64,000 bases of DNA from Bdellovibrionales bacterium RIFOXYC1_FULL_37_79 (GTDB lineage: Bacteria > Bdellovibrionota > Bacteriovoracia > Bacteriovoracales > Bacteriovoracaceae), in assembly GCA_001770015.1 (NCBI GenBank), contig MEQB01000011.1, positions 62,001-126,000 on the forward strand, written 5' to 3'. The position numbers and the translations under genes are program-made. Each line of letters opens with the position of its first letter. Within the stretch, counting starts at the first letter, position 1. The notes under the pieces are model-generated. The model saw nothing but the letters and a program-made list of their open reading frames with translations. It searched no databases and was not told where the DNA came from. Below, piece after piece: positions 34,379 to 42,501 of the stretch.

Positions 34379-35995
34379 CTAGTTGATCATCTCAAACAAA
34401 GCAGCCAGGTAAGCCTTTTGATATCCCTTATATTCATAAATAAAATCATCTCTGGTAATCGTATAAGGAATATTTGGTTCAGCTCCATGGTTTTCTACAG
34501 CCACACCATCGGGACGGTAAAATAAAGATTTGGTCATTTTAACTTTTATACCCGAATAGTTTAAATCTGGGACTTCGGAGACATGTCCTCCAGCTCCCAT
34601 CGTTCTTGTCCCAAATAATTTTGCTCTCCCGAAACCCTGCATCATCGATGGAAAAGCATCTCCACCGGAACCGGAGTTTTCATCAATTAACATGAGAATA
34701 GGTTTAGTGTATCTGGTTTTGGGATTTGGATAAACTAGATCATTGCTTGAGAAAGAAGTCATGCCAGTCATGAAATCACCTTTTTGCCAGGCATCTTTAA
34801 CAAGTTCTGCAATTTCTTTTATGTTTTGGCCATCTATTGTTGATGAATATTCGTTTGCAATTTTTAAATAAAATAAATAATTAACCTTATTGGCCCTGAA
34901 CTGAAATTGAAGTGGTTTAAATGGAGTATCTATAAATAAAGAAACGAGCGATTGTAGATAATCAACGCTCCCACCACAATTGTGATCTTGATCAATAACG
35001 AGTCCCACGGTATTTTTTTCTAATTCTCTTATGGCATATTCATATTGGGCAAAACGCAGCTCACCTTCCCATGTACCGGTGGTTTCATTTTGTGGATAGT
35101 AGTGAGGGATTCGAAGGTATCCGATATTTCCTTTTTCGGTAGGATGGTAATAGGCTACGAAGGGGGTCTTCATGATAATGGTGGCATCTTTGGGAATGGC
35201 TACTCTGGTTTTTCCGGAACAGAAATAAGTGACTTCTAATTGATCGTCATAAATGTTTTGCCAGATATCTTTAACCGAGAGCATGTCTAAATCGTGGTGT
35301 TTTGGACTAATAAGACCTTTGTTAGTAGAATCATATTCATCAATCGGTTCACCAGTGTAAATCCAAGGCAGTTCCACTTCTTCAATTATATTTGAAGTAC
35401 CTCTTCTTATTTTAAGTTTGGCTTTAGTATTGGGAAGCGGGACTGGCAGCAGGCTACCTGGTCTGATTGGAACATATATGGCTGACATTCTATCTCGATT
35501 TTCTTTTGTTCCTCCCGAAATATATTTTCCAATTTCATTCATTAATTCTCTAACGGGTTGGTCGTTTATGGATATTATTTCATCACCTTTTATAAAACTA
35601 AATGTATCTTTTGGAAGAAAATTTTCGTTGACCGAATCAATGAGTACCTTGCCATCAACTAAATCAGTGTAAAAACCTAAAGTGGCACGATGTGTGGTAG
35701 GCAAGTTGGCAGAGAAGTGACTATCTTGAAAACGGGCCACAAATTCAACAATAGTGTAGTAGAATTCACCATTGGTTTGGGTTTTTTCGATTTTTTCTTT
35801 AAATTCATTGACCACGTTATCAAATATTATTCCTTGAGTTTCTTTATATTGGAGCGGTCCATAGGATGCCTTCATGGTATTTACCAATTGGTAAAAATCA
35901 CTATATTTCTGTTCGAGTGTCAGTGAGTTAGCAAAGAGCGAATTGATACTGAAAAGGAAAATCAAAAGTGTAAATGTTCTCATCATGTTTGGCAT
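34379..35995 (-). CDS. secreted S41-family peptidase with PDZ domain
   Basis: 538 residues; the start may instead be the ATG at 35986, which sits better after GGGGGAG. Signal peptide about 4-23 (MRTFTLLIFLFSINSLFANS). The PDZ domain lies near residues 110-170 (KGDEIISINDQPVRELMNEI), and the tail-specific protease core carries LMLIDENSGSGGDAFPSMM, whose Ser-Gly-Gly-Asp region holds the nucleophile, and LFGTRTMGAGGHVSE following. The family cleaves C-terminal or unfolded segments of exported proteins. Lies convergent to the DUF6754 operon with only 41 bases between them. Confidence 0.82.
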   Translation of the reverse strand: MPNMMRTFTLLIFLFSINSLFANSLTLEQKYSDFYQLVNTMKASYGPLQYKETQGIIFDNVVNEFKEKIEKTQTNGEFYYTIVEFVARFQDSHFSANLPTTHRATLGFYTDLVDGKVLIDSVNENFLPKDTFSFIKGDEIISINDQPVRELMNEIGKYISGGTKENRDRMSAIYVPIRPGSLLPVPLPNTKAKLKIRRGTSNIIEEVELPWIYTGEPIDEYDSTNKGLISPKHHDLDMLSVKDIWQNIYDDQLEVTYFCSGKTRVAIPKDATIIMKTPFVAYYHPTEKGNIGYLRIPHYYPQNETTGTWEGELRFAQYEYAIRELEKNTVGLVIDQDHNCGGSVDYLQSLVSLFIDTPFKPLQFQFRANKVNYLFYLKIANEYSSTIDGQNIKEIAELVKDAWQKGDFMTGMTSFSSNDLVYPNPKTRYTKPILMLIDENSGSGGDAFPSMMQGFGRAKLFGTRTMGAGGHVSEVPDLNYSGIKVKMTKSLFYRPDGVAVENHGAEPNIPYTITRDDFIYEYKGYQKAYLAALFEMIN

Positions 35996-36031
35996 TGCTC
36001 CCCCATAAAGAATTTGGAAATCAGAGGCACT

Positions 36032-36058
36032 CTATTAAAGAATTGTATAAAGTGTCAA
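36032..36058 (-). promoter_or_regulatory. putative promoter of the S41 peptidase gene
   Basis: A perfect TTGACA (36053-36058, minus) is followed after 15 bases by TAATAG (36032-36037). The spacing is short, but the -35 box is exact. The 333-base gap 35996-36328 has no other gene. Confidence 0.4.
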
Positions 36059-36312
36059 TGACCTAAAAGGATACTAAAATATTTTCATAGAAAAGGGGAT
36101 TGGAGAAACGACGAAGTAGGTGTTTTATTTATCACAATATGATTTGAACTTTATTTTATGTCATATAAGGTTTGCACTCGCATGCTGGTTTTTTTTCCCT
36201 ATTAGCCTGATTTGGTAATATGCATGGGACATAACTATAGAACTTTTTTAGCCGAGAGATTTGACCACCTTAAGAAAACTAAGGCATGTTTTTCTTCAAA
36301 ATATTTTGCTAA

Positions 36313-36330
36313 AAGGCTTCCGGAAGCTTT
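36313..36330 (-). terminator. possible terminator of the HTH-ATPase gene
   Basis: A 12-base palindrome, GCTTCCGGAAGC (36316-36327), flanked by A and T runs, lies directly at the stop of the ATPase gene. On the minus strand it is followed by CCTTTTAGC. The T run is short, so confidence is low. Confidence 0.4.
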
Positions 36331-37822
36331 ATTTTTCTAAGGAATTAACTACTTCTTCAATAGTTGTTAAGCCTTTTAAAACTTTTATAAGTCCGGCTTC
36401 AACTAGCGGTGTAGTACCAGTTGTAAATGCTACATCCATCAGTTCTTCAGTTGATAAGTTGTGAATGATAGACTTTTTTATGTTTTCATTGGGCTCAAGT
36501 ATTTCATAAAAAACTACTCTGCCTTTATAACCATTAACGCATTTATCACACCCGACCGCTTTATAAATTGTTTCACCTTCGTAGCGGGACAAATCTTTTA
36601 ATCCGTTGGTTAGTTCTTCTAATTTTTTAATATTATCCTTATTCAATTTTGTTTCTTTTTTACAGTGAGGACAAAGTTTTTTTGCTAATCTTTGAGAGAT
36701 AAGTAAATTGATAGAATCGATTACCTGGTAAAGATTATCTTTGCCAGCATCCATTATTCTTCGAAGCATTTCAAAAGTATTTTTAGCATGAAATGTTCCC
36801 AGCATTAAATGGCCACTGGTGGCGGCGTCTATAACTAATTTTATGGTTTCAGGATTAGGGGTATCGGACACCATAATAACTTCGGCATCACTTCGAAGGG
36901 CCGAAAGGATAGCCCGGTCAAAGGTAAGACCAACTTTGGGATTAACTGGTATTTGAGTTGCCCATGGAAAAATAATTTCCACTGGATTTTCAATGGTGAC
37001 AATCTTTTTATCAGGATGATTTATTTCTCGGAGGCATTGATACAAGGTAGTGGTTTTTCCGCTGCCAGCAGGCCCTGATGCTAAAACTAATCCAGATTCT
37101 TTATTCAGGTTTTTTTTTATCTGAATTTCTTCTTCCTTGGTAAAACCAAGATCGGAAAGACTGCTTAGAGCAATGAATGATTCAACATTTAAAACTCTGG
37201 ACGTTAAAGATTCACCAAGGAGAGTGGGGACAATGTGATTGGCGAGGGTAAAACTTTTACCAGCGATGCTTCCTGCATTGTGGGGAAACTCCATCAGTAT
37301 TCTTCCGTCTTGAGGAATATTTGAAACATTGATGTCTAGTTGGGCCCATTTTTTCCAGACGTCGATGATTGGTTTTACTAGTTTTGAATTAAATTTACTG
37401 ATTATTTTAAGTTGTGAGTATATTCTCATTCTGAGAAGACCGATTGTTTCGCCTCCAAATTCTTCCTTTTGGACTGAGATATGAACATCGCTGGCATTCT
37501 TTGCGCGTGTGATGGCCATTATATAAAGAACACAGGTTTCCAGTTCATCAAATTCTTCTGGTGCTATGTCGGTAATATTCATTTCTTTTAATTGAGTTTC
37601 AAGCTCTGTTAGAAGTGGTTTGATATCTACCGGAATGTTAATTTTGGGAGTTTCCCCTTTCATGAATCTCTCTACATCATCTTTTTGGAATTTCCATTTT
37701 TTTCCAACTTTAGTTCCTTTGATTTTTCCTGTTTTGAGCCAGCGATAAAAGGTAGGCCTTGAAGTTTTGAGTAATTCAATTGCTTCTTCCATTTCGATTA
37801 GGTTTAAATTTTCTGATGTCAT
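36329..37822 (-). CDS. excisionase-type HTH fused to a PilB/GspE-like ATPase
   Basis: 497 residues. Residues about 6-54 form an HTH_17/MerR-like domain (NLIEMEEAIELLKTSRPTFYRWLKTGKIKGTKVG, then KWKFQKDDVERFM). The rest is a secretion/pilus ATPase: an N2-like domain, Walker A ASGPAGSGKTTTL (about 246-258), Asp box TIENPVEI, Walker B region DAEVIMVSDTPNPET where PilB has VGEIRDxET, His box GHLMLGTFHAKN, and the zinc tetracysteine CPHC/CDKC (about 384 and 424). The membrane-complex-binding N1 domain is replaced by the HTH. GGAG precedes the ATG. No pilus or secretion genes lie nearby. It may be an ATP-driven DNA-binding regulator. Confidence 0.85.
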   Translation of the reverse strand: MTSENLNLIEMEEAIELLKTSRPTFYRWLKTGKIKGTKVGKKWKFQKDDVERFMKGETPKINIPVDIKPLLTELETQLKEMNITDIAPEEFDELETCVLYIMAITRAKNASDVHISVQKEEFGGETIGLLRMRIYSQLKIISKFNSKLVKPIIDVWKKWAQLDINVSNIPQDGRILMEFPHNAGSIAGKSFTLANHIVPTLLGESLTSRVLNVESFIALSSLSDLGFTKEEEIQIKKNLNKESGLVLASGPAGSGKTTTLYQCLREINHPDKKIVTIENPVEIIFPWATQIPVNPKVGLTFDRAILSALRSDAEVIMVSDTPNPETIKLVIDAATSGHLMLGTFHAKNTFEMLRRIMDAGKDNLYQVIDSINLLISQRLAKKLCPHCKKETKLNKDNIKKLEELTNGLKDLSRYEGETIYKAVGCDKCVNGYKGRVVFYEILEPNENIKKSIIHNLSTEELMDVAFTTGTTPLVEAGLIKVLKGLTTIEEVVNSLEK

Positions 37823-37973
37823 AATTGTTCTCCGGTTATGTATTATTATATATCATATTGCGTTTGATATGTAATAATAATTTCGGAAGATGGTTAGAAA
37901 GCTTTAATAAAAAGTTAAAAATTCAGCAAATACGGTATGTTGGGTGCATACAAATTAGCTTATTTTGGTGCGC

Positions 37974-37987
37974 TTGCCGGTAGGCAA
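37974..37987. promoter_or_regulatory. small inverted repeat upstream of the HTH-ATPase
   Basis: TTGCC and GGCAA face each other across a 4-base spacer. It lies in the same 343-base gap (37823-38165) as the two larger palindromes. Possibly a binding site; the short arms make chance plausible. Confidence 0.3.
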
Positions 37988-38013
37988 ATTTTGGGTCTGA
38001 AAATATATGGCAT

Positions 38014-38029
38014 AAACAACACGTTGTTT
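38014..38029. promoter_or_regulatory. operator-like palindrome 1
   Basis: Perfect inverted repeat AAACAAC-AC-GTTGTTT. The same half-site recurs 33 bases away, centre to centre, so both sites face the same side of the helix (about three turns). They lie upstream of the HTH-ATPase gene and downstream of the papain-like gene. Confidence 0.6.
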
Positions 38030-38046
38030 TAACATAAAAGGTGATA

Positions 38047-38062
38047 AAACAACCGGTTGTTC
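38047..38062. promoter_or_regulatory. operator-like palindrome 2
   Basis: AAACAAC-CG-GTTGTTC: the same half-site as palindrome 1 with one terminal mismatch. The inner 14 bases are a perfect palindrome. Confidence 0.6.
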
Positions 38063-38165
38063 TATCATGCTTTTTTGGATGGCGAGTCATACTTAAAAGA
38101 AATAATAAACTAAATAAAAAGGAAAATATTTATAGGTACGCTTGGATTGGTATGGTTCTTCTATT

Positions 38166-39896
38166 TTAGAATTTATTTAATAGGTCTTCCAATATATATC
38201 TAAGTTCTGCAGGAGGATCATTATCAAGTAAATAGTTATGGATGAATTTTTCGGCAGGTTTTCCCATTTTTAAAATCTTATCTTGAATATTTTCCTTATA
38301 GTTATTATCTAACAAATAAGGGAAGAGATAAGGTAAAGAATTTAGTTTTCTTTTGTCAACAATAACATCTATAAGAAGATACTGATTATCTATATTTAAA
38401 AAAGTCAAAAGTCTTTGAATGGATTCGTTTGGATCTCCGACTTGCAAAAGGCCTATAAATGCATAATAAGTGTATTTATTATTTTTAATAAAATCAATGA
38501 ATAGAGGTACTGCAGCTTCTTTTAGTTTAGAAAGTTCAGGTACAACAAAATAATCATTATTATCATTTATTACATCTCTTAAATATGGAATTACTTGAGG
38601 GCCAATTTTAATTAGATTGTTCATGGCAGAATATCGTAGATCATCACTATTTAGCTCTTCTATTAATTCAAGAATTTCTTCTTCCAATAATGTACTATTA
38701 CCTGGGTCAATAATATTACCAGCTAAGTCTTGATCAGAAGTGTTTATTGTAGAAATTCCGTAAACAAAACTTTCAAAATAATCTTTATATAGATGCACAA
38801 AACCACGGTCCCCACTATATTTGCCATGACTATTTTTCAACTTTAATTTTATTACTTCCCCGGAAGATTCGTCTATATCGTATCCGACGACGATCACAGC
38901 ATGACCCCTGTATGAATCTTGATTATATAGGTAATTAAAGAATGCAGAAACTTTAGGACGAGAAATTGGTAATTCATGAATTTGAGGATCCAAAGTCAAT
39001 ATTTCGTCATCCTTAATAAATATCCGCACCCAATTAAGAGCTATAAAAACTGGTTTTCCATGATTAATTTCGTTAACAATAATCTCAAGTAATTCCTTGG
39101 TATTTTGGTAAGAAATTGGAATATTGAGTTTTGATAGTTCTTCTGCTTCAAACTCAACCAGCGTCTGGTAATACTTTATGGTATTATCTGAAAATTGTTT
39201 ATTAGTTTCCATTCTTTCGATAAGATTTTTAGCATATTCAACTGAAAATTCATTTCTGATATAGTGTGAAAATTTTGGTTTTAAAGGATAAAGAAATTCA
39301 TAAAACTCTTGCGGACTGTAACTTTTTCCCTCATAAGAAAATCTCGTAGGGAGTTCCCCTACATAGTGATTGAAAACTTTATCAATTTCTTCTTTTGTTT
39401 CTTGTAAATTTTTGTTTTTTTCCGAAGTGTTTAATACATATAAATTTTTTTCGTGGTAATTTTGAATTAAATAATCTAGTAACATAAAAAATTGAGTATT
39501 TTTTCCTTTGTCACCTTTAAATCCAATTTTAGGACTCCAAACATTTTCAGGTACAACCCCAAATTCATTTAATAAAAAAGCAAGGATGTGAGTATACCCT
39601 CCCATTCCTACTACCCAACCAGGAATTTCTAAAGCTTTATTAACTTGATACTTGGCCCAAACGGCATCTAAATAATCTTCTGACAAATTTAAAGTATCTA
39701 GTTCTTGGGTGTTCATTTCGTCCGTATATGGCTCGAGAGCACCTAGCCCTGCAAATAACCAGCATTGGCCTGTAGCTTCTTGATTTTTCACAGAGCTCGT
39801 TTTCAATTCCACATCGTAATAAGTATTATGTTCAAAAGCATGAGTATGAGATGCGAACAAAAAAAATAGAAAAAACCACTGGAAAGAATATTTCAT
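38166..39896 (-). CDS. secreted papain-like (C1) peptidase with repeat tail
   Basis: 576 residues from the ATG at 39896, which has AGGAG ahead; an earlier in-frame ATG lacks one. Signal peptide about 1-21 (FFLFFLFASHTHAF). The catalytic Cys is in NQEATGQCWLFAGLGALEP, near the N-terminus as in bleomycin hydrolase-type C1 enzymes. The His is in GHAVIVVGYD and the Asn in LKLKNSHG, with SGDRGFVHL following. After about residue 420 come helical HEAT-like units (LIKIGPQVIPYLRDVI, AAVPLFIDFIKN, NSLPYLFPYLLD, GKPAEKFIHNYLL). Likely degrades or processes proteins outside the cytoplasm, with the repeats binding substrate. Confidence 0.8.
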   Translation of the reverse strand: MKYSFQWFFLFFLFASHTHAFEHNTYYDVELKTSSVKNQEATGQCWLFAGLGALEPYTDEMNTQELDTLNLSEDYLDAVWAKYQVNKALEIPGWVVGMGGYTHILAFLLNEFGVVPENVWSPKIGFKGDKGKNTQFFMLLDYLIQNYHEKNLYVLNTSEKNKNLQETKEEIDKVFNHYVGELPTRFSYEGKSYSPQEFYEFLYPLKPKFSHYIRNEFSVEYAKNLIERMETNKQFSDNTIKYYQTLVEFEAEELSKLNIPISYQNTKELLEIIVNEINHGKPVFIALNWVRIFIKDDEILTLDPQIHELPISRPKVSAFFNYLYNQDSYRGHAVIVVGYDIDESSGEVIKLKLKNSHGKYSGDRGFVHLYKDYFESFVYGISTINTSDQDLAGNIIDPGNSTLLEEEILELIEELNSDDLRYSAMNNLIKIGPQVIPYLRDVINDNNDYFVVPELSKLKEAAVPLFIDFIKNNKYTYYAFIGLLQVGDPNESIQRLLTFLNIDNQYLLIDVIVDKRKLNSLPYLFPYLLDNNYKENIQDKILKMGKPAEKFIHNYLLDNDPPAELRYILEDLLNKF

Positions 39897-39977
39897 GCAA
39901 ACTCCTAACAACTGTACAAACTTATGACACATTTAAGTGTCAAATAGTTATAGATTTTCAAGTCTTTATAAATAGCG

Positions 39978-39991
39978 CCATAGTACTATGG
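39978..39991. promoter_or_regulatory. 14-base perfect palindrome
   Basis: CCATAGTACTATGG lies about 80 bases upstream of the papain-like gene start. It could be an operator. Apart from this, the 345-base gap 39897-40241 shows nothing recognisable. Confidence 0.35.
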
Positions 39992-40241
39992 ATTATTGTT
40001 GCATCTTTATTGCCAATTATTTGAACTCGCTATCATCCTTAATGTAGCTGGCCCGCGGTGACCTAGATGCTGAAAGAATTTTATTTTTTCTTGTAGATAA
40101 TTTAGAAATTTTAAAAACTGAGTACTCCGCACTTGGTTATAAAATTTCCTTTTATAAAAAAGGTGCAAGATTTGGTAAAATTATTATATAAGCAAAAATT
40201 TTTACCAATGTTCACCCACCCTCGAGAAGGTCAATATGTTG

Positions 40242-41018
40242 TTATACAATATTTTTCTTTCCTATGTATAGCCCGTGCATACTGTAGCCTAATATTGAAC
40301 TATCTTCACAGGTTTTTAAATGAAAATAAATCCAATTTTCAAAATCATCATTACTTAGATTATTTACTTTATCCTTAAGAATATAACTTATTCCATTGGT
40401 ACCTAAATTATGAATTTTTTTACAATTAATACTTTGAGCTATTTCTTCAATTTCGAAGGGGTGAGAAAAGTAAAAAGGATTCAAAGGATCAATTCCGTTT
40501 TCGATAACACTGTCGACAATTCCTCTTTTTAGGTTTTCGGATCTCAAATTTGCAACTATAGAGGCAAAACGATTAACATACGCAATAGCAATTATCCCCT
40601 CTGGTTTCAAAACACGACAAGCCTCACTTAAGCATTTGTATCTATCGTCAGCATTTTTAAGATGATAGAGGGGGCCTAAACAGAGTACAATATCAAATAC
40701 TTGAGCGGGAAATCTTGATAAGTCTCTAGCGTCACCAATAGCGGCTTTAATATTAATGGATGTTTTATTTTTTTTAATTTTATTTTCTAACAGCTCTATG
40801 TAATGTGGCATTATATCAACTGCTGTAACGTCATGTCCTTCTTCAGCAAAATACATTCCATAGCGACCTGTCGCTGCTCCTAACTCTAATATTTTGGATT
40901 TATTTTTAAGAAAATTATTAATATATTTTACAGTCGTAATGAATTCAACTTTATGAGCATTATCTTTTTCGAGTCTACTGTCCTCATCATAATTTTGATA
41001 ATATTCATTAATATTTAT
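40242..41018 (-). CDS. SAM-dependent methyltransferase with apparent ATA start
   Basis: The frame encodes 258 residues if read from an ATA codon at 41016-41018, which lies 6 bases after a strong AGGGAGG site (41025-41031). The resulting N-terminus (INEYYQNYDEDSRLEKDNAH, then KILELGAATGRYGMYFAEEG) has the length and motif I of complete methyltransferases, followed by VTAVDIMPHYIELL, DIVLCLGPLYHLKNADDRYKCL and RVLKPEGIIAIAYVNR. There is no in-frame ATG, GTG, TTG or CTG before the ATG at 40856, which would remove the SAM-binding motif. So this gene either starts at ATA or has lost its start by a G-to-A change. Substrate unknown. Confidence 0.7.
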   Translation of the reverse strand: MNINEYYQNYDEDSRLEKDNAHKVEFITTVKYINNFLKNKSKILELGAATGRYGMYFAEEGHDVTAVDIMPHYIELLENKIKKNKTSINIKAAIGDARDLSRFPAQVFDIVLCLGPLYHLKNADDRYKCLSEACRVLKPEGIIAIAYVNRFASIVANLRSENLKRGIVDSVIENGIDPLNPFYFSHPFEIEEIAQSINCKKIHNLGTNGISYILKDKVNNLSNDDFENWIYFHLKTCEDSSILGYSMHGLYIGKKNIV

Positions 41019-41110
41019 GGTATCCCTCCCTTCTGTTTTAAAATATTTTCTTCCAATATTTTAAAAATGTCGACCAACTTTAGCGCCTTGGAATTACATT
41101 CATTCAAGAG

Positions 41111-42262
41111 CTAGACAGTAAATAAGCGATCACTCCAGAGTTCTTTTAAAAATTCGCCTATAGGTAATATTGTGATCCCATCAACTGTTCGTCTAAACGG
41201 TTCTTGGGATATGACAAAATATTTTTCGATTAATTTTTCTTCTCTTAAGGCCTTAAGGTTTTTTAATTCAGAGTCTGAAATCCGGGAACTTGCTTTTACT
41301 TCTATCGCTGCTTTTGTACCAATAATAAAATCCACCTCAAACCCATTTTTGGTGCGCCAGTAATAAAGTTGCTCCCGCTTGTTATTATAAGAAAGATAGG
41401 CGCGAATTTCCAATGCAATAAATTGTTCAAGCGCTCTTCCAAAAAGCTCGCTTTTGTTTTTTATTTCTCCTCTGTTTGCAAGAAAATTTGTCACACCAAT
41501 GTCAAAAAAATAAAATTTTGATTTGGTTATAGCCTTTCTTTTTTTAGTTTTAAAAAAGGGATAAACTTGAAATCCAACAAGCGTATCTTCTAAGACTTGA
41601 ATATAGCCTTCAAGCGTTCGAGGAGATATACCACTATCATTTGCGATATTGGCAAGATGTAATTCTTCCCCATTTGAAAGAGACATTGTATCTAAAAAAC
41701 GCACAAACTGTTCAAATTTCCTGATAAGCGCTTCCTGCTTAATCTCTTCTGCTAAATAAAGGTTTACGTAGGCCTTAAGATCAATGTATGGATCGTCCGA
41801 TTTATATATTCTTGGAAGTCCCCCCCGGTTTAAATATTTTATAAGATCAAAATCTAAACCAAGTTCTTTTGAAGTTAGGGGATAGAGATGAAATTCTCTT
41901 GCTCGCCCTCCGAGTAAATTTCCTCCTTCTCGTTTAATCTTCCTGGAACTGGATCCGGTTAGAAGGAAATTGATTTTTCTGGTTTCTATTAATCTATGAA
42001 TAACATCAAGTAGTGCTGGTAATTTTTGAATTTCATCAATTATAACACACTTATCTTTTATGGTTAACATCTCTTCAAGTGCTTTGGGACGCCTTAATAA
42101 GGCAGAGTAGCAATCTGAGTCTAAAAGATCAATATATCGTAATTTAGGAAAAGTATGTTGTATAAGAAAACTTTTTCCAGTATTTCGTGCTCCAAATAAA
42201 AAAAGCGAGCTTTTATTTAAATGTTTACCAAGAGAAAGACTACGTGTGTATTGATGATCCAT
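41111..42262 (-). CDS. AAA_14 / DUF4143 ATPase
   Basis: 383 residues from the ATG at 42262. Walker A FGARNTGKSFLI (about 26-37), Walker B KCVIIDEIQKLPALLDVIHRLI, sensor FLLTGSSSRKIKREGGNLLGGRAREF, then the DUF4143 part with a winged-helix look (LANIANDSGISPRTLEGYIQVLEDTLVGF) and a PD-(D/E)xK-like end (EVDFIIGTKAAIEVKASSR). Such proteins are common in accessory regions and their function is unproven. A promoter lies so close that the message should be almost leaderless, and no ribosome site is visible. A palindrome covers the -35 box. Confidence 0.82.
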   Translation of the reverse strand: MDHQYTRSLSLGKHLNKSSLFLFGARNTGKSFLIQHTFPKLRYIDLLDSDCYSALLRRPKALEEMLTIKDKCVIIDEIQKLPALLDVIHRLIETRKINFLLTGSSSRKIKREGGNLLGGRAREFHLYPLTSKELGLDFDLIKYLNRGGLPRIYKSDDPYIDLKAYVNLYLAEEIKQEALIRKFEQFVRFLDTMSLSNGEELHLANIANDSGISPRTLEGYIQVLEDTLVGFQVYPFFKTKKRKAITKSKFYFFDIGVTNFLANRGEIKNKSELFGRALEQFIALEIRAYLSYNNKREQLYYWRTKNGFEVDFIIGTKAAIEVKASSRISDSELKNLKALREEKLIEKYFVISQEPFRRTVDGITILPIGEFLKELWSDRLFTV

Positions 42263-42268
42263 CCATCC

Positions 42269-42296
42269 ATTATAGCACAATGTCGCCGATTGGCAA
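42269..42296 (-). promoter_or_regulatory. promoter of the AAA_14 gene (near leaderless)
   Basis: TTGCCA (42291-42296, minus) is 16 bases from a perfect TATAAT (42269-42274). Transcription would begin within a few bases of the ATG at 42260-42262. Confidence 0.7.
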
Positions 42297-42309
42297 GCCA
42301 AATGGCGAC
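42282..42309. promoter_or_regulatory. 28-base operator-like palindrome over the -35 box
   Basis: Nested arms GTCGCC (42282-42287) with GGCGAC (42304-42309), and TTGGC (42290-42294) with GCCAA (42297-42301), around a common centre; 22 of 28 bases are symmetric. It covers the -35 element of the AAA_14 promoter, as expected for repression. A further GGCGAT half-site lies near 42332-42337. Confidence 0.6.
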
Positions 42310-42501
42310 TAGATTCATTTTTAGCTTCATGTGGCGATTTTTTAACTCCTATGCTAATAATATAAGCTTAATTTTAAAGGTTTTGTGGGTATAAAGAAGG
42401 TGTAGCGCCCGTTTTTGGTTGGTGCGAAGGATGGTCTAAAAATTTTCGGTTGTATTATCAGGCTTTAATAATTTTATTCAGCAGATTAAACCTAAAATAC
42501 T

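Noticed and set aside
40242-40856. ATG at 40856 as the methyltransferase start
   Set aside because: It would delete the SAM-binding motif I, while the upstream frame carries a complete N-terminus after a strong ribosome site.
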